A DNA stretch of 64,000 nt. It comes from Molossus alvarezi. Its lineage: Eukaryota; Chordata; Mammalia; Chiroptera; Molossidae. How positions within the stretch are numbered: the first letter of the stretch is position 1; each line of letters starts with the position of its first letter. Position numbers and translations under genes: made by a program. The notes below the pieces were generated by a model. That model did no database searches and was not told where the DNA came from. It saw nothing but the letters and a program-made list of their open reading frames with translations. The DNA is taken from positions 3,348,001-3,412,000 of the forward strand of contig CM073899.1 in the NCBI GenBank assembly GCA_037176705.1, in the 5' to 3' direction. This document shows positions 9,492-21,690 of this stretch, one piece after another.

Positions 9492-10849
9492 GAAATGCAG
9501 GCATCACCTTGTAACTCCATGACTACCCCTCTTAAGGTGGTTTATAAAGTTGACTGCCCTGGAAACAGGCAGCAAGTTTCACAATCGGTCTCATGTCAAG
9601 GACAGGGTGGTGTAGACAGACCGCGGGGCTCACACACCCATGGCGCTGATTTCCTTCCAGTGAGTTTCGTGGGACCAGAATTGAATTCCCTCCCACGCTT
9701 AACTCTGTGCAGTCGGAAGTGCTGTTCTCTGCAGGGAGGGTGACTGACAGTAGCTCCTGTCTTCCTGCCACTTACCTCGTTGGGCTGGGCTGCAACCCGC
9801 TGGCAGGGTCCTCGGCGTGGGGCCTGCGCCCTCCGTCCTGCCAGGCACAGCTTTGGGAGTGGCAGTCCTGTGGGTCCTAGGAGAAAGAATCACTTCCTAT
9901 AAATAGCAGTTCTTAAACTGAGTAAACATCATTAAGCCTGACAAGGTTTACAACCTCGGATATTTCATTGTTAAATGTGTCACTAATGGCAAAACAACAG
10001 AACTTATTTTAGTGTTAATGCCTTTATGACTAAAATTCATATATGTAAAAGTTTCTAATTCAGTCAAATTTTAATGAAATAATTAAGTTATTGTTAATAA
10101 CAACAAATTGTATTTGTATAGCTTTTTAATGTATAAATAGATTTTTTTATATATATATTTTAGTTTGAACCCAGCAGTAATACTGTCAGTGTGGCCTTAG
10201 TGTTGCCCTCGGTCACACGTGGCTGTGTTGCAGCAGGGACCGAAGGCCGTGCACTCTGGGCCTGATGCTCAGCCCACTCTGGGCAGTGCCAGCGCCAGAA
10301 AAGTGATCCCTGTGGACTTAACTTCAAACAAAGGCACTTGTAGTTAATATGAAGGAGTTGGAGTTGGAACTTTTAGCACTAAAACTGTGTGAATACTATT
10401 TAATATTTTATTAACCTAGGATTTTATCTGTTAAACATTAGGACAGGGAAGTCAGACATACCTGCTTATAAATATGAACTTGCCTGTAATATACAGTTCT
10501 CAAGTAATCATCACACTGCTAATATACTGAGATACAAAGTGTGGTGGTAGTCGCCATGAAGGCACTTGTAAACCACCCCCTTAGGCTCGGAGGAAATGAG
10601 AACCAGAGCACTGGACCTTCTAGAGGGCGGGCTGACGAGCGTGCACAGGGGCTCTGCCCTGTTCTGCTGCTCGCAAGTTCTGCTGGAAGGTGAGCTGCTT
10701 GCATCCAGAGTTACCGGAGACAGACAACACTTTGCTACTTAGTAGAGTTGTGCACCCATTAAAATATGCATGTAAGATCTGCATCTCAGAAGAAAAAACA
10801 CCCTAACCCTTATACACACAGATATGCGGATTTGTTTTCTGATTTCCAG
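9492..10849 (+). other. LRRCC1 intron, no recognised element
   Basis: Intronic DNA with an AT-rich tract around 9,960-10,160. No gene or repeat family recognised. Confidence 0.45.
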
Positions 10850-10985
10850 GGATGCTATGGAAAAGCTCTACAGTATGGATGATGCCTTTAAAAAACAAGT
10901 GCAAGCAATTGTTGAAGCTCATCATGCTGAAATAATGCAACTGGAAAGTGAAAAGCAGAAATATATTGATTCTGCAAATTTAAAG
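10850..10985 (+). CDS. LRRCC1: LRRCC1 coding exon
   Basis: The acceptor is CTGATTTCCAG. The exon completes a lysine codon and reads DAMEKLYSMDDAFKKQVQ..., through KYIDSANLK. The annotated donor is GTACTG, chosen because it keeps the frame into the terminal exon. A stronger-looking GTAAGT lies 5 bp further on but would shift the frame. Confidence 0.92.
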
Positions 10986-11604
10986 GTACTGTAAGTAAAA
11001 TGCACTTTGATTATCAGTATTAAATTGTTACAACTAAATAAATTGAGAATTATAAAGAGAAAAGGCAGCATGATTTAATGACCAAATTGATATGAAAAAT
11101 GTTGCCAAAACTCTCATGAAGCCAGGCCAAAATGTTGGTGATACCTAGATTGGTTGTAGAATATAATTCTAATGACACCAAGATTGTAAGTTTGATCCTG
11201 GTGTGTACCTGCTCCGTGACCTCTGGGTTAGAATCGCCGTCTCCCTCCCCAGTCTCCGAGCAGAGCCCTTTGCTGGCACACAGGCGGGTGAGGACGATGT
11301 ATTCAGTACCGCCCATCGCTGCCTTGGAAGAGCTCTCAAAAAGTAGTGTTTTATCAGTAACTAGGTTCCGGACTGTCCAGTGTGCCCTGTTAATATTGAC
11401 AGAGGAGCTTTTAATAATACAAATAAATGTATTAGCTTCCCCTGAAATTTCATTCTCGAAGTGTGGAGTCAGACCCAGGCTTAGACATTTCTAGGACTCA
11501 GCAGGCGATTCTGAGGTGAGCCCTCTGCTGACATCTACGAGCCTACAATGCAATTTTGAAATTCCGTGTTTCCCTGATTTTGAAGTGGTGATAAGAAACA
11601 AATA

Positions 11605-12596
11605 CAGTAATGAGCCCCTCCCCCACCCTAATCTACCATTTGCTCTCTGAGGTTTCAGTTACCTGCAGTCAGTTGTGGTCCAAAATATTACATGGAAAAA
11701 TCCGGAAATAATAAGTTTTAAATTGCGCACCATTCTGAGTGGTGTGATGAAACCCATCCCGCCTTGATCCGCCCAGACATGAGTCATCCCTGTGTCCAGC
11801 ATCTCCACGCTGTGTGTGCCCTGTTTGTTAGTCACTCGGTGGCCCTTGGTGATCAGATCAGCTGTCGTGCTCTCACAGTGCTTGTGTTCCAGTCACATTT
11901 ATTTCACTTAATAACGGCCTCAAAGTGCAAGAGTAGTGATGCTGGCAACTCGGATGTGCTGAAGAGAAGCCATCGCGAGCTCCCTTTAACTGGAAAGGTG
12001 AACATTCTGGGCTTAATAAGGAAAAAAAGAATCCTATGCTGAGGTTGCTAAAATCTACAGTACGAACGAATCTTTCATCTCGAAATTGTGAAGAAGGAAG
12101 AAGAATCCATGCTAGTTTTGCTGCCGTGCCCCAAACTGCAGAGTCATGGCTCAGAGCATGGTAAGTGCTTAGCGAAGGTGGGGAAGGCGCACGGACAGAA
12201 GAGTGTCCCCGCTGCAGCAGCCTGCTGCTCCAGAAGCACCAGAGCCTGTGTGAGGACTTGCACAGGGGCCCGAGACAAGCGCCAGCAGGCCCTTAGCTGC
12301 GCGTGGGGGTGGCACAGACACAGCAGGGCTGGCGTTCTGTCCGCCACGCCGTCCGCAGAAGGAAGGGCGAGTGCAGCACGGTGCAGGCAGCACAGTGGGG
12401 TGTTCTTGCCACGCCGCGGGCTTCCCTTACAGTCCTCGCCCCAGTCATTCTAAGTCCTTGTCGGTCTCTGCTGTGCCTGTTTTATAAGTTAAGTCTTATC
12501 ATGGGTGTGTGTGCTTAGGAAAAATATAACATATACAGGGTTTGGCACTGTCCATGGTTTTAGGCAGCCATTCCCGAGGATAAGGGGGACGGCTGT
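11605..12596 (+). mobile_element. Tigger (pogo-type) DNA transposon, internally deleted relic
   Basis: The left end CAGTAATGAGCCCCTCCCCC follows a TA, and the right end reads GGATAAGGGGGACGGCTG. Between them is the Tigger 5' part, with a decayed start of transposase (KCKSSDAGNSDVLKRSHREL, then a stop after LIRKKRILC; further homology around 12,030-12,200). The Tigger 3' end follows (TATACAGGGTTTGGCACTGT). Most of the transposase is missing or scrambled. It is inactive. Confidence 0.8.
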
Positions 12597-13317
12597 CTTC
12601 TCTAAGAATCGAGACTCAAACCGGCCGCTGGAAAAGAGCCCAGTAACAGAATGGGACAGGACTACTCCGTGTCACTGCCATCCAGGGCGTGACCAGGGAC
12701 ATTGCCCTCGGGAGTCTGTGAAGAGAGACGGAGGAGGGCTTTGGAAATCTTCGTGATGAACAAAGAAGTATGGCTTATTCAAAATGTAGTTCTTCACTTC
12801 ATGTCCAGCAGGTGTTTCGGATGTTTATTTCAGATCTGCCCGTGTTTGGCAAGGGTACACCAGGCACTAAGTCAAGTATAAGGTCGGGCCCTTTCTTAGC
12901 TGAAAGGGAAATGCGGGTTCCGTTTTGGACCTCCCGCGGACAGAGTGTCATATTAAAGGTGGGTCTGTTGGGGAATCAGAGAGGTGGTACCAGAGCTTCC
13001 ATGGGACAGTCAAGAAAAAAAATGTGAGGCATCACAGAGAAGATAATTGAATGTAGGAGAAATATTAGCTTTCTTGGGGAGAAAGAGTAGGAAATCTGTA
13101 TCAGATTAGGAAGAAGGATGGGCATAGTGGTAGCCTGTTGGGAGAGCTGTATCAGAGGAGAGAGGTTCAGAGAACTCTAGGAGAGTGCAGGTGAGGAATA
13201 ACTGATAAAATGACCTCTCAAACAGATGGCAACTGCAGAAGTGAGTATAGTAGAGTATCTTTGGGAAAGGAGGTTATGTTGAGCTTGAAAGTCCCTAAGC
13301 GTCTGGTGTTTAAAGTG
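12597..13317 (+). other. LRRCC1 intron, no recognised element
   Basis: No gene or identifiable repeat seen. Confidence 0.4.
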
Positions 13318-13475
13318 AATACATGACTCAGCACTCCGGGCAGCACAGGACAGTGCAAAGATGAAGCCAGAAGAAAGCATGACTCAGCACTCACAGCAGC
13401 ACAGGACAGTGCAAGATGAAACCACAAGAACGCATGACTCAGCACTCACAGCAGCACAAAACAGTACAACGCCAG
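13318..13475 (+). repeat. Short tandem array, about 55-bp unit x 3
   Basis: Three diverged units open (G/A)CATGACTCAGCACTC, followed by CAGCACA(G/A)(G/A)ACAGT(G/A)CAA. The third is truncated. Confidence 0.85.
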
Positions 13476-13800
13476 AAGACTGTTTCTGTCCAGATGTGCT
13501 ACTGAGAAGCTGAACAACCTTCAACGAATTGTCTAAACTCTAAAATAGAGTCTAAATAAATTGCCATTTGTCCATCACCAGAACCTATGAGAAATACAGT
13601 ACATGTAAGTACTTTGTCTACAACATAAACATCCTTTTCCCAATTAGTATTTGAACAAGTTACTTTAACCTCTTTGCTTTAAATACATGTCACAAATTGC
13701 AAAACACATAAGAATCCATTTTTGGCTTTTTTCTTTCAGAATGCATTTTTAAAATAATTCTCTTTGAGAAACTTAAAAGTAAAATTTATATTTGATTTAG

Positions 13801-13923
13801 GTTCATCAAGTTGAAGAAGAAATGCGTGGACTTCTGCAAGAAAATTGCAAGAATAAAAAAGCAATGGAAGCAAAAATTAAGCAACTTGCTTTTACTCTGA
13901 ATGAAATTCAACATGACTTGTGA
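13801..13923 (+). CDS. LRRCC1: LRRCC1 terminal coding exon
   Basis: The acceptor TTTGATTTAG precedes GTTCATCAAG. The peptide VHQVEEEMRGLLQENCKNKK..., ending KQLAFTLNEIQHDL, stops at TGA 13921-13923. This is the LRRCC1 C terminus (human ends in a very similar LAFALNEIQQDM). The coiled coil runs nearly to the end. Confidence 0.95.
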   Translation, partial: VHQVEEEMRGLLQENCKNKKAMEAKIKQLAFTLNEIQHDL

Positions 13924-14098
13924 TGGTTCTGAGAACGAATGCAATTGAAATGGACCAGCAGGCCTATTGTAAAAATGATTAAATATTGTAACAGTAGTAA
14001 CTGCTACGACTTCGAAATGTCTCTTTCTACACATTTCATTCTGATTATATTTCAAAAGACTTTTATAAAAGTGTTTAATTGTATATATAGGTTTTTAT

Positions 14099-14104
14099 AA
14101 TAAA
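14099..14104 (+). terminator. LRRCC1 candidate poly(A) signal AATAAA
   Basis: First canonical AATAAA, 176 bp after the LRRCC1 stop. A further ATTAAA at about 14,473 could give a longer 3'UTR. Confidence 0.6.
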
Positions 14105-14879
14105 TTGTTGATAATTATGTATATTAGAAAAACCTATCAAAATAATGAGACTTGAGACATTTTTTGTTTCTGTGCTATACATTCTTTGGTAATTACACAT
14201 TTGCCTGTAAATATGTAAATGAAAATTAAGATTAGCTTTTGACTATATTAAGGAAAATATTTTAGTGGTTGTTGCCTTGTGTTGATGAAGAACTAATTAT
14301 ATTTATTGGTTGTCCTATAGTTGATGTAGCTGCATTCTTTCAAAATGCTCAGACATAAAGCCAAAAAGTATCTGAAATCTGTGTGGTCAGAGGTGGGACA
14401 CTCATAAGAAAGCGTATGTCGCCATCTCTGTCATTTCTAAAGACCCCTTTTCTATAATGCTTGTGACTTTTATTAAAGATTACATTTAACGTTTTATAAA
14501 CATTGTCTGTTCCAGAGGAACACTTGTTCCACCCTCATTTTCTTATTTTCCCTTTCAATCACTGTATATATGAAGAGAATTCTTATTTTGCAACTGAAAA
14601 CAGTTTCTTTCCGTTCCATCCATTTATTCACTTTTGTCATCCCCCATGTTCCTATGCATGCAAAACAGAAACCTAAGTACCAGTCTCCTTCCTGTTTTTG
14701 AAAGATAATATAATACCATGTTTTTAAGTAATATCCAGTGAACTAAAATTTTAAAATTAAATGGAATCAGAAAAAATGTAATTGCTTTTAAAAGAGGGCT
14801 GCGTTTCATTATGAGCAAGCTTCTCACTGACATCCATGGGATAGTATCGGCATACCAAGGTGTAACAGGAGTTGGGAGA

Positions 14880-15470
14880 AGGGGAGGGCATAGAAATATT
14901 TGGGAGAATAATAGTTGAAAACTTCCTAAGTTTGATGAAAAAGAACCTACAGATCCAAAAATTTTTATAAAACTCAGGATAAATGAGAACCACACCTAGA
15001 CTCTTTATAGTCAAACTGTTGGGAAGATCTTGAAAATCGCAAGAAAATATGGTTTATCTCATACAGAGCAGCAGAATAATTAATAGTTTACTTATCATAA
15101 ACGGTGCAGGCTAGAAGGCAGTGAGTGACATATTTGAAGTATGGGAATACAAGGAACTGTCAATCAAGGATGCTACATCCAGCAAAACTATCCATAAAAT
15201 GAAAGACAGAAAATGTAGTGCTAGCCAAACTACCTGAAAATAAATGTTAAAGACGGTCCTAAAGGCTGAAAGGAAACTATATCAGACAAAAACTGAAATT
15301 CACTGGAAGAAATAATATTGGAAACAAGTGGGGATACATTTTTATGAGACTATATAATTTTCTTCTAATAGACATGTAAGGCAATTATAACACTTGTTGG
15401 ATCTATAGCATTGATACATATGTGACAAAAATAGAATGCCCTTGGAAGAGGGAAATATAAGCTAAGAAAA
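14880..15470 (+). mobile_element. Old L1 fragment (ORF1 end / inter-ORF region)
   Basis: Diverged L1 text: a stretch near 15,000 resembling TATAGTCAAACTG, then CAGGCTAGAAGGCAGTG, CAATCAAGGATGCTACATCC and AAATGAAAGACAG. These are the usual landmarks of L1 ORF1's 3' part. It is too decayed to code. Confidence 0.65.
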
Positions 15471-16021
15471 CTGATAAAACATATTGTAATCATGGTTTAA
15501 AAGTTAACAGGTTCCACTTCGGGAATGGAGCAGGAAGATCTCTGTGGACCTGTTTCCCAGCAAAACTAACTGGCAAGTAGGGTTTTAAAATACCCATTTA
15601 AAGTCTCTGAAAATTGTTCCAAAGCATACAGCAAATAAAGACATTTTTTGAAGAAAATTAACTAAATCTCTGTCAACAACAAAAGCCTGAGGCACCAAGC
15701 CATGGCCATCTCCCACCAGCCTCCATTCAGCCAATGTAAATTCCACCGTGGATTTCATGGCAAAGGAGATGGGTATCCCCTTCACTCAGCTCAGTCTCCA
15801 GGGTGGGCAGGCCAGGCCCACAGCCTTAACCATGAGCTTGAGGAGCCAGCAAGGCTGAAATTACTGCAATCAGGAATGAAAGCAAGACAACGGGAGGGGA
15901 GGAAACTTTGGGAGTTGATGCCTGTGTTTATGGCCTTAACAGTGAGAATTTCATGGTCTGTACTCATCCCCACTATTAAGCTGAATAAATGTCCGTTGTA
16001 CCTCAATAAAGTGGTTTAAAA

Positions 16022-16137
16022 AGAAAAATCCATTGGCAATGGCATCCAAAAGAACAAAGTGTTAGGTTAAATTTAACAAAAGAAGTGTGAATCGTACTCT
16101 GACAAGTACAAAACATTGTTGAAAGAAGGTATTCATC
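16022..16137 (+). mobile_element. Old L1 ORF2 fragment, left part
   Basis: Resembles L1 ORF2 around AATGGCATCCAAAAGAACAA and TACAAAACATTGTTGAAAGA. It is split by the SINE that follows. Confidence 0.65.
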
Positions 16138-16345
16138 GCCCTGGCCAGTGTGGCTCCACAGCGTGTTGGCCCACCAGCGAACGGGTTGTGGGTTCAATTT
16201 CCGTCAAGGGCTTGCAGGTTCCAGCCCTGGCCCAGGTTGGGGTGGTGCAGGAGACAACCAATCAATGTGTCTATCCCTCAATCCCATCCTCCCACTGTGT
16301 CTAAAAATCAATAGAAAAATATCCTAGGGTGAGGATTAACAACAA
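16138..16345 (+). repeat. Ves-type SINE inside L1
   Basis: Head GCCCTGGCCAGTGTGGCTCC, GTGGGTTCAATTTCCGTCAA B-box region, tail AAAAATATCCTAGGGTGAGG. It interrupts the flanking L1 fragment. Confidence 0.83.
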
Positions 16346-16580
16346 AGATGTTCATGGGTTGGGAGACTTAACATTGTTGAGATGATCATTGTCCCCAAAT
16401 GTATCTCCGAATTCAATGCAATCCCTGTGAAAACCCCAGCTCGCTTGCTTGTAGAAGTTTCTAAGATGATCCTAAAATTCATAAATTCAAGGGACCTAGA
16501 GTGGCTAAAACCACGTTGAAAAGGGAAAACAAAGTTGGGAAACGCACATTCCTGATTTCAGAACACTAGAAAAACCAGGC
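16346..16580 (+). mobile_element. Old L1 ORF2 fragment, right part
   Basis: Continues L1 ORF2 after the SINE (TTCAATGCAATCCCTGTGAA, GGGACCTAGAGTGGCTAAAA). It ends within about 20 bp of the start of the E2F5 CpG island. Confidence 0.7.
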
Positions 16581-16589
16581 ACTAAGTGT

Positions 16590-17500
16590 GTGACTAGCAC
16601 AGAGATGGAAGTGCAGGTCTACGGGTCCAACGGCCTGAGAAAACCCGCGTGGCCCTGGGAGGCCACAGGGCTGGGGCCCAGAGCAGCTGCGGACGAGGCG
16701 GGGCGGTGGGGACGCTGGCCCCGCCCCTCCTCCCGGCCCCGCCCCTCCTCCCGCCGCCGGCGCGTCTCCCGGCAACGGCGGCTGGCGTCACTTCCTGCCA
16801 TTTAAACTCGGCGTCGGCGGGGCGCACTCGGGATGGCGGCGGCCGAGCCCGGGAGCTCGGGGCCGCCGGCGCCGCAGGGCCAGGCTCAGGGCCAGCGGCC
16901 GCCCCCCGCGCCCCCCGCGCCGCCGGCGCCGCTCGGGGGCCCGGCGGGCGGGAGCAGCCGGCACGAGAAGAGCCTGGGGCTGCTCACCGCCAAGTTCGTG
17001 TCGCTGCTGCAGGAGGCGCAGGACGGCGTGCTGGACCTGAAGGCGGTGAGCGCGCCGCGGGGCCCGGGGCGGGCCGGGGCGGGCCGGGGCGGGGGCTGGC
17101 CCTGAGCCTGGCCGCGCTCCACAAAGGCCGCCTGCGCGCGCCGGGCCGCGCCGGGGTCGCCGTGCCGCGGGGACTCGGCGGGTGCGCGGGCCGCGCCGCG
17201 CTGCCGAGCGCCCGGGGTCCGAACAAAAACCAGCCGGATCCGCCCGCCTAGGGCCGGCCACAAAGCCTCCTCCTCGGCCCGCGTCGTCGCCGCGGCTGGC
17301 GCATTCGGAGTGGGACTTCGTGCGGCCCCGGACACGGGTCTCCAGGAGGGCCCTCTGTCTTCCGGAGCCACCCGTGTCGCGGGGCGCGCCCTCCCTGGGC
17401 TCCAGCTCGGGCCCTTTCAGCGACCGCGTGCGCGGGAGGCCGGTGGGCATGCACCTGACCTCCCCGCGGGCGCCCGGCGCCCCAGCACCGAGGTGGCTGC
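16590..17500 (+). promoter_or_regulatory. E2F5 CpG-island promoter
   Basis: An abrupt change to very GC- and CpG-rich DNA spanning E2F5 exon 1. There are two Sp1-type CCCCGCCCC boxes at 16719 and 16737, an X-box/RFX-like GTCTCC-C-GGCAAC at 16764-16776, and a GGCGTCACTTCC segment (ETS core) at about 16784-16795. There is no TATA box. Start sites are therefore expected to be dispersed in about 16,780-16,830. Confidence 0.8.
16833..17045 (+). CDS. E2F5: E2F5, coding exon 1
   Basis: Transcription factor E2F5, which binds E2F sites as a heterodimer with DP proteins and represses cell-cycle genes with the pocket proteins p130/p107. Exon 1 encodes residues 1-71: [10 protein letters not shown], a Pro/Ala/Gln-rich leader somewhat shorter than the human one, then [20 protein letters not shown], the start of the winged-helix DNA-binding domain. 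The ATG is in GGGATGG context and is the conserved MAAAEP start. The donor is GTGAGC after DLKA. All eight exons join without a frame break into 336 residues (human 346), so the gene looks functional. Confidence 0.95.
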
Positions 17501-19174
17501 CGCAGCGGAGTCACCCAACATCAAGTTCCTTAAAGCACCAGGCTGCAGACTCCGAGGACTGAGCCGTCAGCCCAGTCCCTGCCGACGCCCCCAGGTGCTG
17601 TCCTGAGCCCCGGCTGACGGCGTTGTCCCCGCGTCCAAGGGAGCCAGGACTCCCACCTGGCTGGGCTGTGTGGCTGCGGCCCCCGAGCATCCTCTGGGAC
17701 CTGACAGTGCCCAGGGAGGGGTGTCTCGGGGTCCTCGCTTCCCTGGGTGTCCAGGGGTTCAGTGAGTGGCTGTAGGCGGACAAGCAAACGGGCCTGCAGC
17801 GCGCGTTTTGTAGCAAGTGTTATTCCTGGAGTTTCCACCTGTGCACATTTCCTGTTCTCCCCACCTGAAGTGCTTCGTGGCACGTGCTGCACATCAGGGA
17901 CCTGGTCCTGAGCTAGAGCGCATTCTGCTCAAAGAACTGCACAGGTCGTCCCCAGGATGTTACAGAACAGCGCTTGCAGACAGGCTGCTGTTGAAAAGCT
18001 GGGATTCAGCGCGAGCCTGTGAGTTGAGTAAAAGGAATAGGCAAGTTTGGGGTTTCCGGAGAAAACTGAACCCCGAGGGCGGATTTTAAGGGCTTCTCCC
18101 TCCACTTGCCTTGGAATAGAAGGCAGCCGAGCCCCCGTGCCCTCCGGTTCTTTGGCTTCCACCTGTTTTGTGAAATTGCCCATGAAATTGCTCTCTGGGA
18201 TTCTGGGCAGCGAGCAGGAAGTGAGTTTAATATTCAGTCACAATTCCCTACAAGTTCAGAGGTTTCTGCAATAATACTGCCTTATTATATTAATGATTTT
18301 GCTACTCCTAGGGAAGTTTGAGTATCATTCTTTTTACATAAATCTGAAAAAAGGTATCATTTATTCACTTATATGTTTTATTCACTTCTATATATACATG
18401 TAAAATGTCATGTATCTAAGAAATTTTACGTTGAAATCTTCCCAGTGGTGTTTCTCATTGTTCACCATAGTAAAGCATCATTAACACATTTTCTTTTCTT
18501 TTTCTTTTATCGTTAACACATTTTTGACACTACAGCTCCTCTCATAGGAAATTATAAAATCATTTTTTTCTTCTATTACTTTGGGAGGGGTCTGTTTTCG
18601 TCATCAGTTATGGACACTTTTGAGTTATACACTTGATATTTTTTAAGGAGCAATTAAACCTCATTTTTGTGAATATTATGAATATGAAAAATTATATCAG
18701 TCTTCACATCTGCATGTCTTGGGTACTATAAAATATCCAAGAGCACACGAACACCCTTTCTTGTCTAGCTTCTGACACACACTGCTGAAGAGTGGGAACC
18801 TGCTGTCCCCGTAATGCCTGTCTTCAGGAGACGATCGGAACGAAGTTCCGCTGTAAAAGCCTTGGCAGCTGGTTAAGAATCAGAAATAAAAATGGGAACA
18901 AATTGGGAGTGTATGCACTTCAGAACTCCTGAGTTCGGGGTGGAGGACACACACACTAGTGGTGTTTCCGGGAGAGAGCCCCGGGGGAACCCAGCGCGGA
19001 GGTGGAATCAAAGCAGCATGTGTGGCTTCTGGGGGGAGCCTTTGTGTCCTCAAAGTTCGTTTTTAATTTCCCCACAGATTGCATGTCCCCTGCAGTGTCA
19101 TTGGAAGCACACAGCAGCCTCTCTTGGGAACTCTCCCTTCGACCTCCACCCAAGTAGTTCTTTTTTCTATGGGA
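17501..19174 (+). other. E2F5 intron 1, proximal part
   Basis: Intronic DNA falling from GC-rich to AT-rich (18,300-18,700). No gene recognised; the open frames at the GC-rich end are CpG-island shadows. Confidence 0.5.
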
Positions 19175-19410
19175 CTATTTTTTTATTTAAAAAAAATTTT
19201 TTTTCCTTTATTGATATTAGAGAGAGAGGGAGGGAAAGGGAGAGAGAGAGAGGGAGAAACATCGATGAGCGAGAACATCAGTTGGCCGCCTCCTGCACGC
19301 CCCCCACTGGGGATCAGGCCCACAACCTTGGATGTGCCCTGACCGGGAATCGAACCAGCAGCCTCTTGGTGCAGGTTGACACTCAACCACAGAGCCACAC
19401 CGGCTGGGCT
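19175..19410 (-). repeat. Ves-type SINE
   Basis: Reverse copy: T-rich tail, TTTATTGATATTAGAGAGAG, CAGGAGGC body in reverse, ending CCACACCGGCTGGGC. Confidence 0.85.
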
Positions 19411-21257
19411 GTTTAATTTTTTAAACCTCATTCTGCAACATGTCAGCCACAGTCCCAAGCCTGAGACACGTATACACTTTTTTATTAGTGTTTGTTATTT
19501 TTAAATAAATAAATGGACATGAAGATGTTCCCACTTTTTCAGGCCATTCCGTACACTCCAGGTGAAAGCCCCCCGAACTGCTCCTTTAGGGGGGTTACGT
19601 AGCTTTGAATTTCTTTCTGCACACCCACTCAAGTCACTTCTAAGTCCAGGAGCTCATTTGAAAATGTGTTGCCACAAATGTGTCTTACGAATATGTCATC
19701 AATGCCAGACTGCACCTGGGTATGTTAGCCTTCTGGAGGCTCCTTGACAAGGCAGCTGGGGGGTTGACTTAGATAGCGCCTGCGCAAGGTGTGAAGCGTG
19801 GTCCTGTCACTGGCTTACAGGGGTTCCATGTTGATGATCTCTGACAGTGTTTGTTTGAAATTAGCCAAAATCCCAGCAGGGAACAGCACACTGGGGCAGA
19901 GTTGAAAGTGTGTTCACTCAGGTTTTTTTAAATTCTCATTAAAATAGTTCATCCGCAATCTTGCTGAGCTATTTGGGGTCCTGCCGCCTCACTTTCGGGA
20001 CCATCACTGCATGTGCGTGTGTAACAGGTTGGCCGTGTGTAATGTTGCTTGCATGTTTGTGGGTTTGGAAGCCTCGTCACATTTGACAGCCGAGGTCCTG
20101 GAAGATGAGACCCTGAGAGACGGGTGTTTCCTGGTTACTGTTGCCCGTTCTTGTGCTGTCAGAATGTCCTTGGGCCAATGAGTTGCAGCTAATCCTAAGC
20201 AAACAGCTACCCTAGCACCTGCCCTCCTCCCAGAGCTCACGCTGGTCCAGGACACCGCTGTAGGCCAGGGGGGCCAGGGCACTTTTCAGCACCTGCAAGG
20301 GTCTCTCTCCTCATTCCTCGTCATCCACCTCCTACCAGCGTCCCAGGCTCGAGTGTCGTTCCACCTGGAGGCGTCACCTTGCTCCCGTTGGTGACATTGC
20401 TAGGAGAGGACTTGGTGTTTGGAGGGGGGACCTGTTTCCTTCAAGCCTGTCAGAGCAAGTGCACCTGACTCAGGTGACCGCGTGTATTTGGCAGCCGCAG
20501 TGGCAGTGTGGGGCGAGGCTGTGCCGCTTGGCCCTTGTGCCCTGGTCAGGATCCGGGAAAGCCAGTGATGCCAGGGTCTGGGTGAGCTCACCACTGACCG
20601 GGCCCCGGTCCTCCTGCTGCTCACCTTACTGCTCCAGGAGGGGAATGTGACACTGTTCTCAGCCACTGACTCCCCTCGCCTTCCCTGCAGCCCCCACTGA
20701 TGAGACATAAAAACCCGCCACAAGGAGATACCTAACCTCTTCCTACCTGTCTGCCATGTACCTGCATCTTTTAAAGAAAAGACACTTCCTGGAGGGACCC
20801 CACAGTTCCGTATGGCTGCTGCCCGAGCTGTCCAGCATTCTGCCCACTTCCCGACATCCTTCCTTCATTAAGGCTGTGAGTCCCTGACTTTGCCCAGACA
20901 GCTGTGACATGGTCCCCAGTGGTCCTTCCAGAGTCATCTCCAGGGACCAGGTGTCAGCAGTTGGTGTGGTCTCCTTTGTACTGTCCCCTGGGCTTCCAGG
21001 ACCCCCTCTCTCCTTCTCTGACTTCCCCAGTTGGCCCCTGGGCACCTGCGTGTGCCCTATTGCAGCCTGACCCTCCAGGGCTGCCGTGGCTGCTGGCGTG
21101 CCCGCCCCTGCAGGGCCTGCCAGTGAGTGCTCTGTCCGTGTTGGCCATTTGACGCTCGTCTGCTTCAGGAGTGTCTGGGAGTGATGTTGGTGTTGGAAAT
21201 CAGGTTAAATGTGGAAGTTGCCAAGCAGTAAGAAACTACAAATTAAGCTGAAAGCAC
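19411..21257 (+). other. E2F5 intron 1, no recognised element
   Basis: Unique-looking intronic sequence. No exon with splice support and no named repeat was seen. Confidence 0.45.
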
Positions 21258-21446
21258 CCAGGCCAGGTTGGCTCCGCACTTAAAGTGTCTGCCCTCAGAC
21301 CAAAGGGTCATGGGTCTGATTCCCGGTCAAGGGCATGTACCTCAACCCCAAGGGCTTGTGTAGGAGGCAACCAGTGATGTTTGTCTCTCACATTGATGTT
21401 TCTCTCTCCCTCCTACCCTCCCTTCCACTCTATTTAAAAATCAATG
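21258..21446 (+). repeat. Ves-type SINE (older, left of pair)
   Basis: Diverged head CAGGCCAGGTTGGCTCCGC and tail TATTTAAAAATCAATG, running directly into a second copy. Confidence 0.78.
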
Positions 21447-21690
21447 GGCCCTGGCTGGTTTGGCTCAGCGGTTAGAGTGTCGGCCTACGGTCCAGAGAGA
21501 CCCGGGCTCAGTTCCCGGCTAAGGGCATGTACCTTGGTTGCAGTTTGTCCCCGGCCCTGGTTGGGTCGTGCGGGTGGCAGCCACTCGATGTGTCCCTTTC
21601 ACATCGATGTTTCACTCTCTCTCCCTCCCACTCTATCTGAACAAAAAATGGAAAAATGTCCTCTGGTGAGGATAGAAAAAAAAATTGATG
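21447..21690 (+). repeat. Ves-type SINE, long-tail subtype (right of pair)
   Basis: GCCCTGGCTGGTTTGGCTCA head and CTATCTGAACAAAAAATGG extension, abutting the older copy. Confidence 0.88.

Noticed and set aside
16649..17450. Overlapping 160-220 codon frames around E2F5 exon 1
   Set aside because: GC-rich frames without stops by composition; only the MAAAEP frame ending at the GTGAGC donor is conserved.
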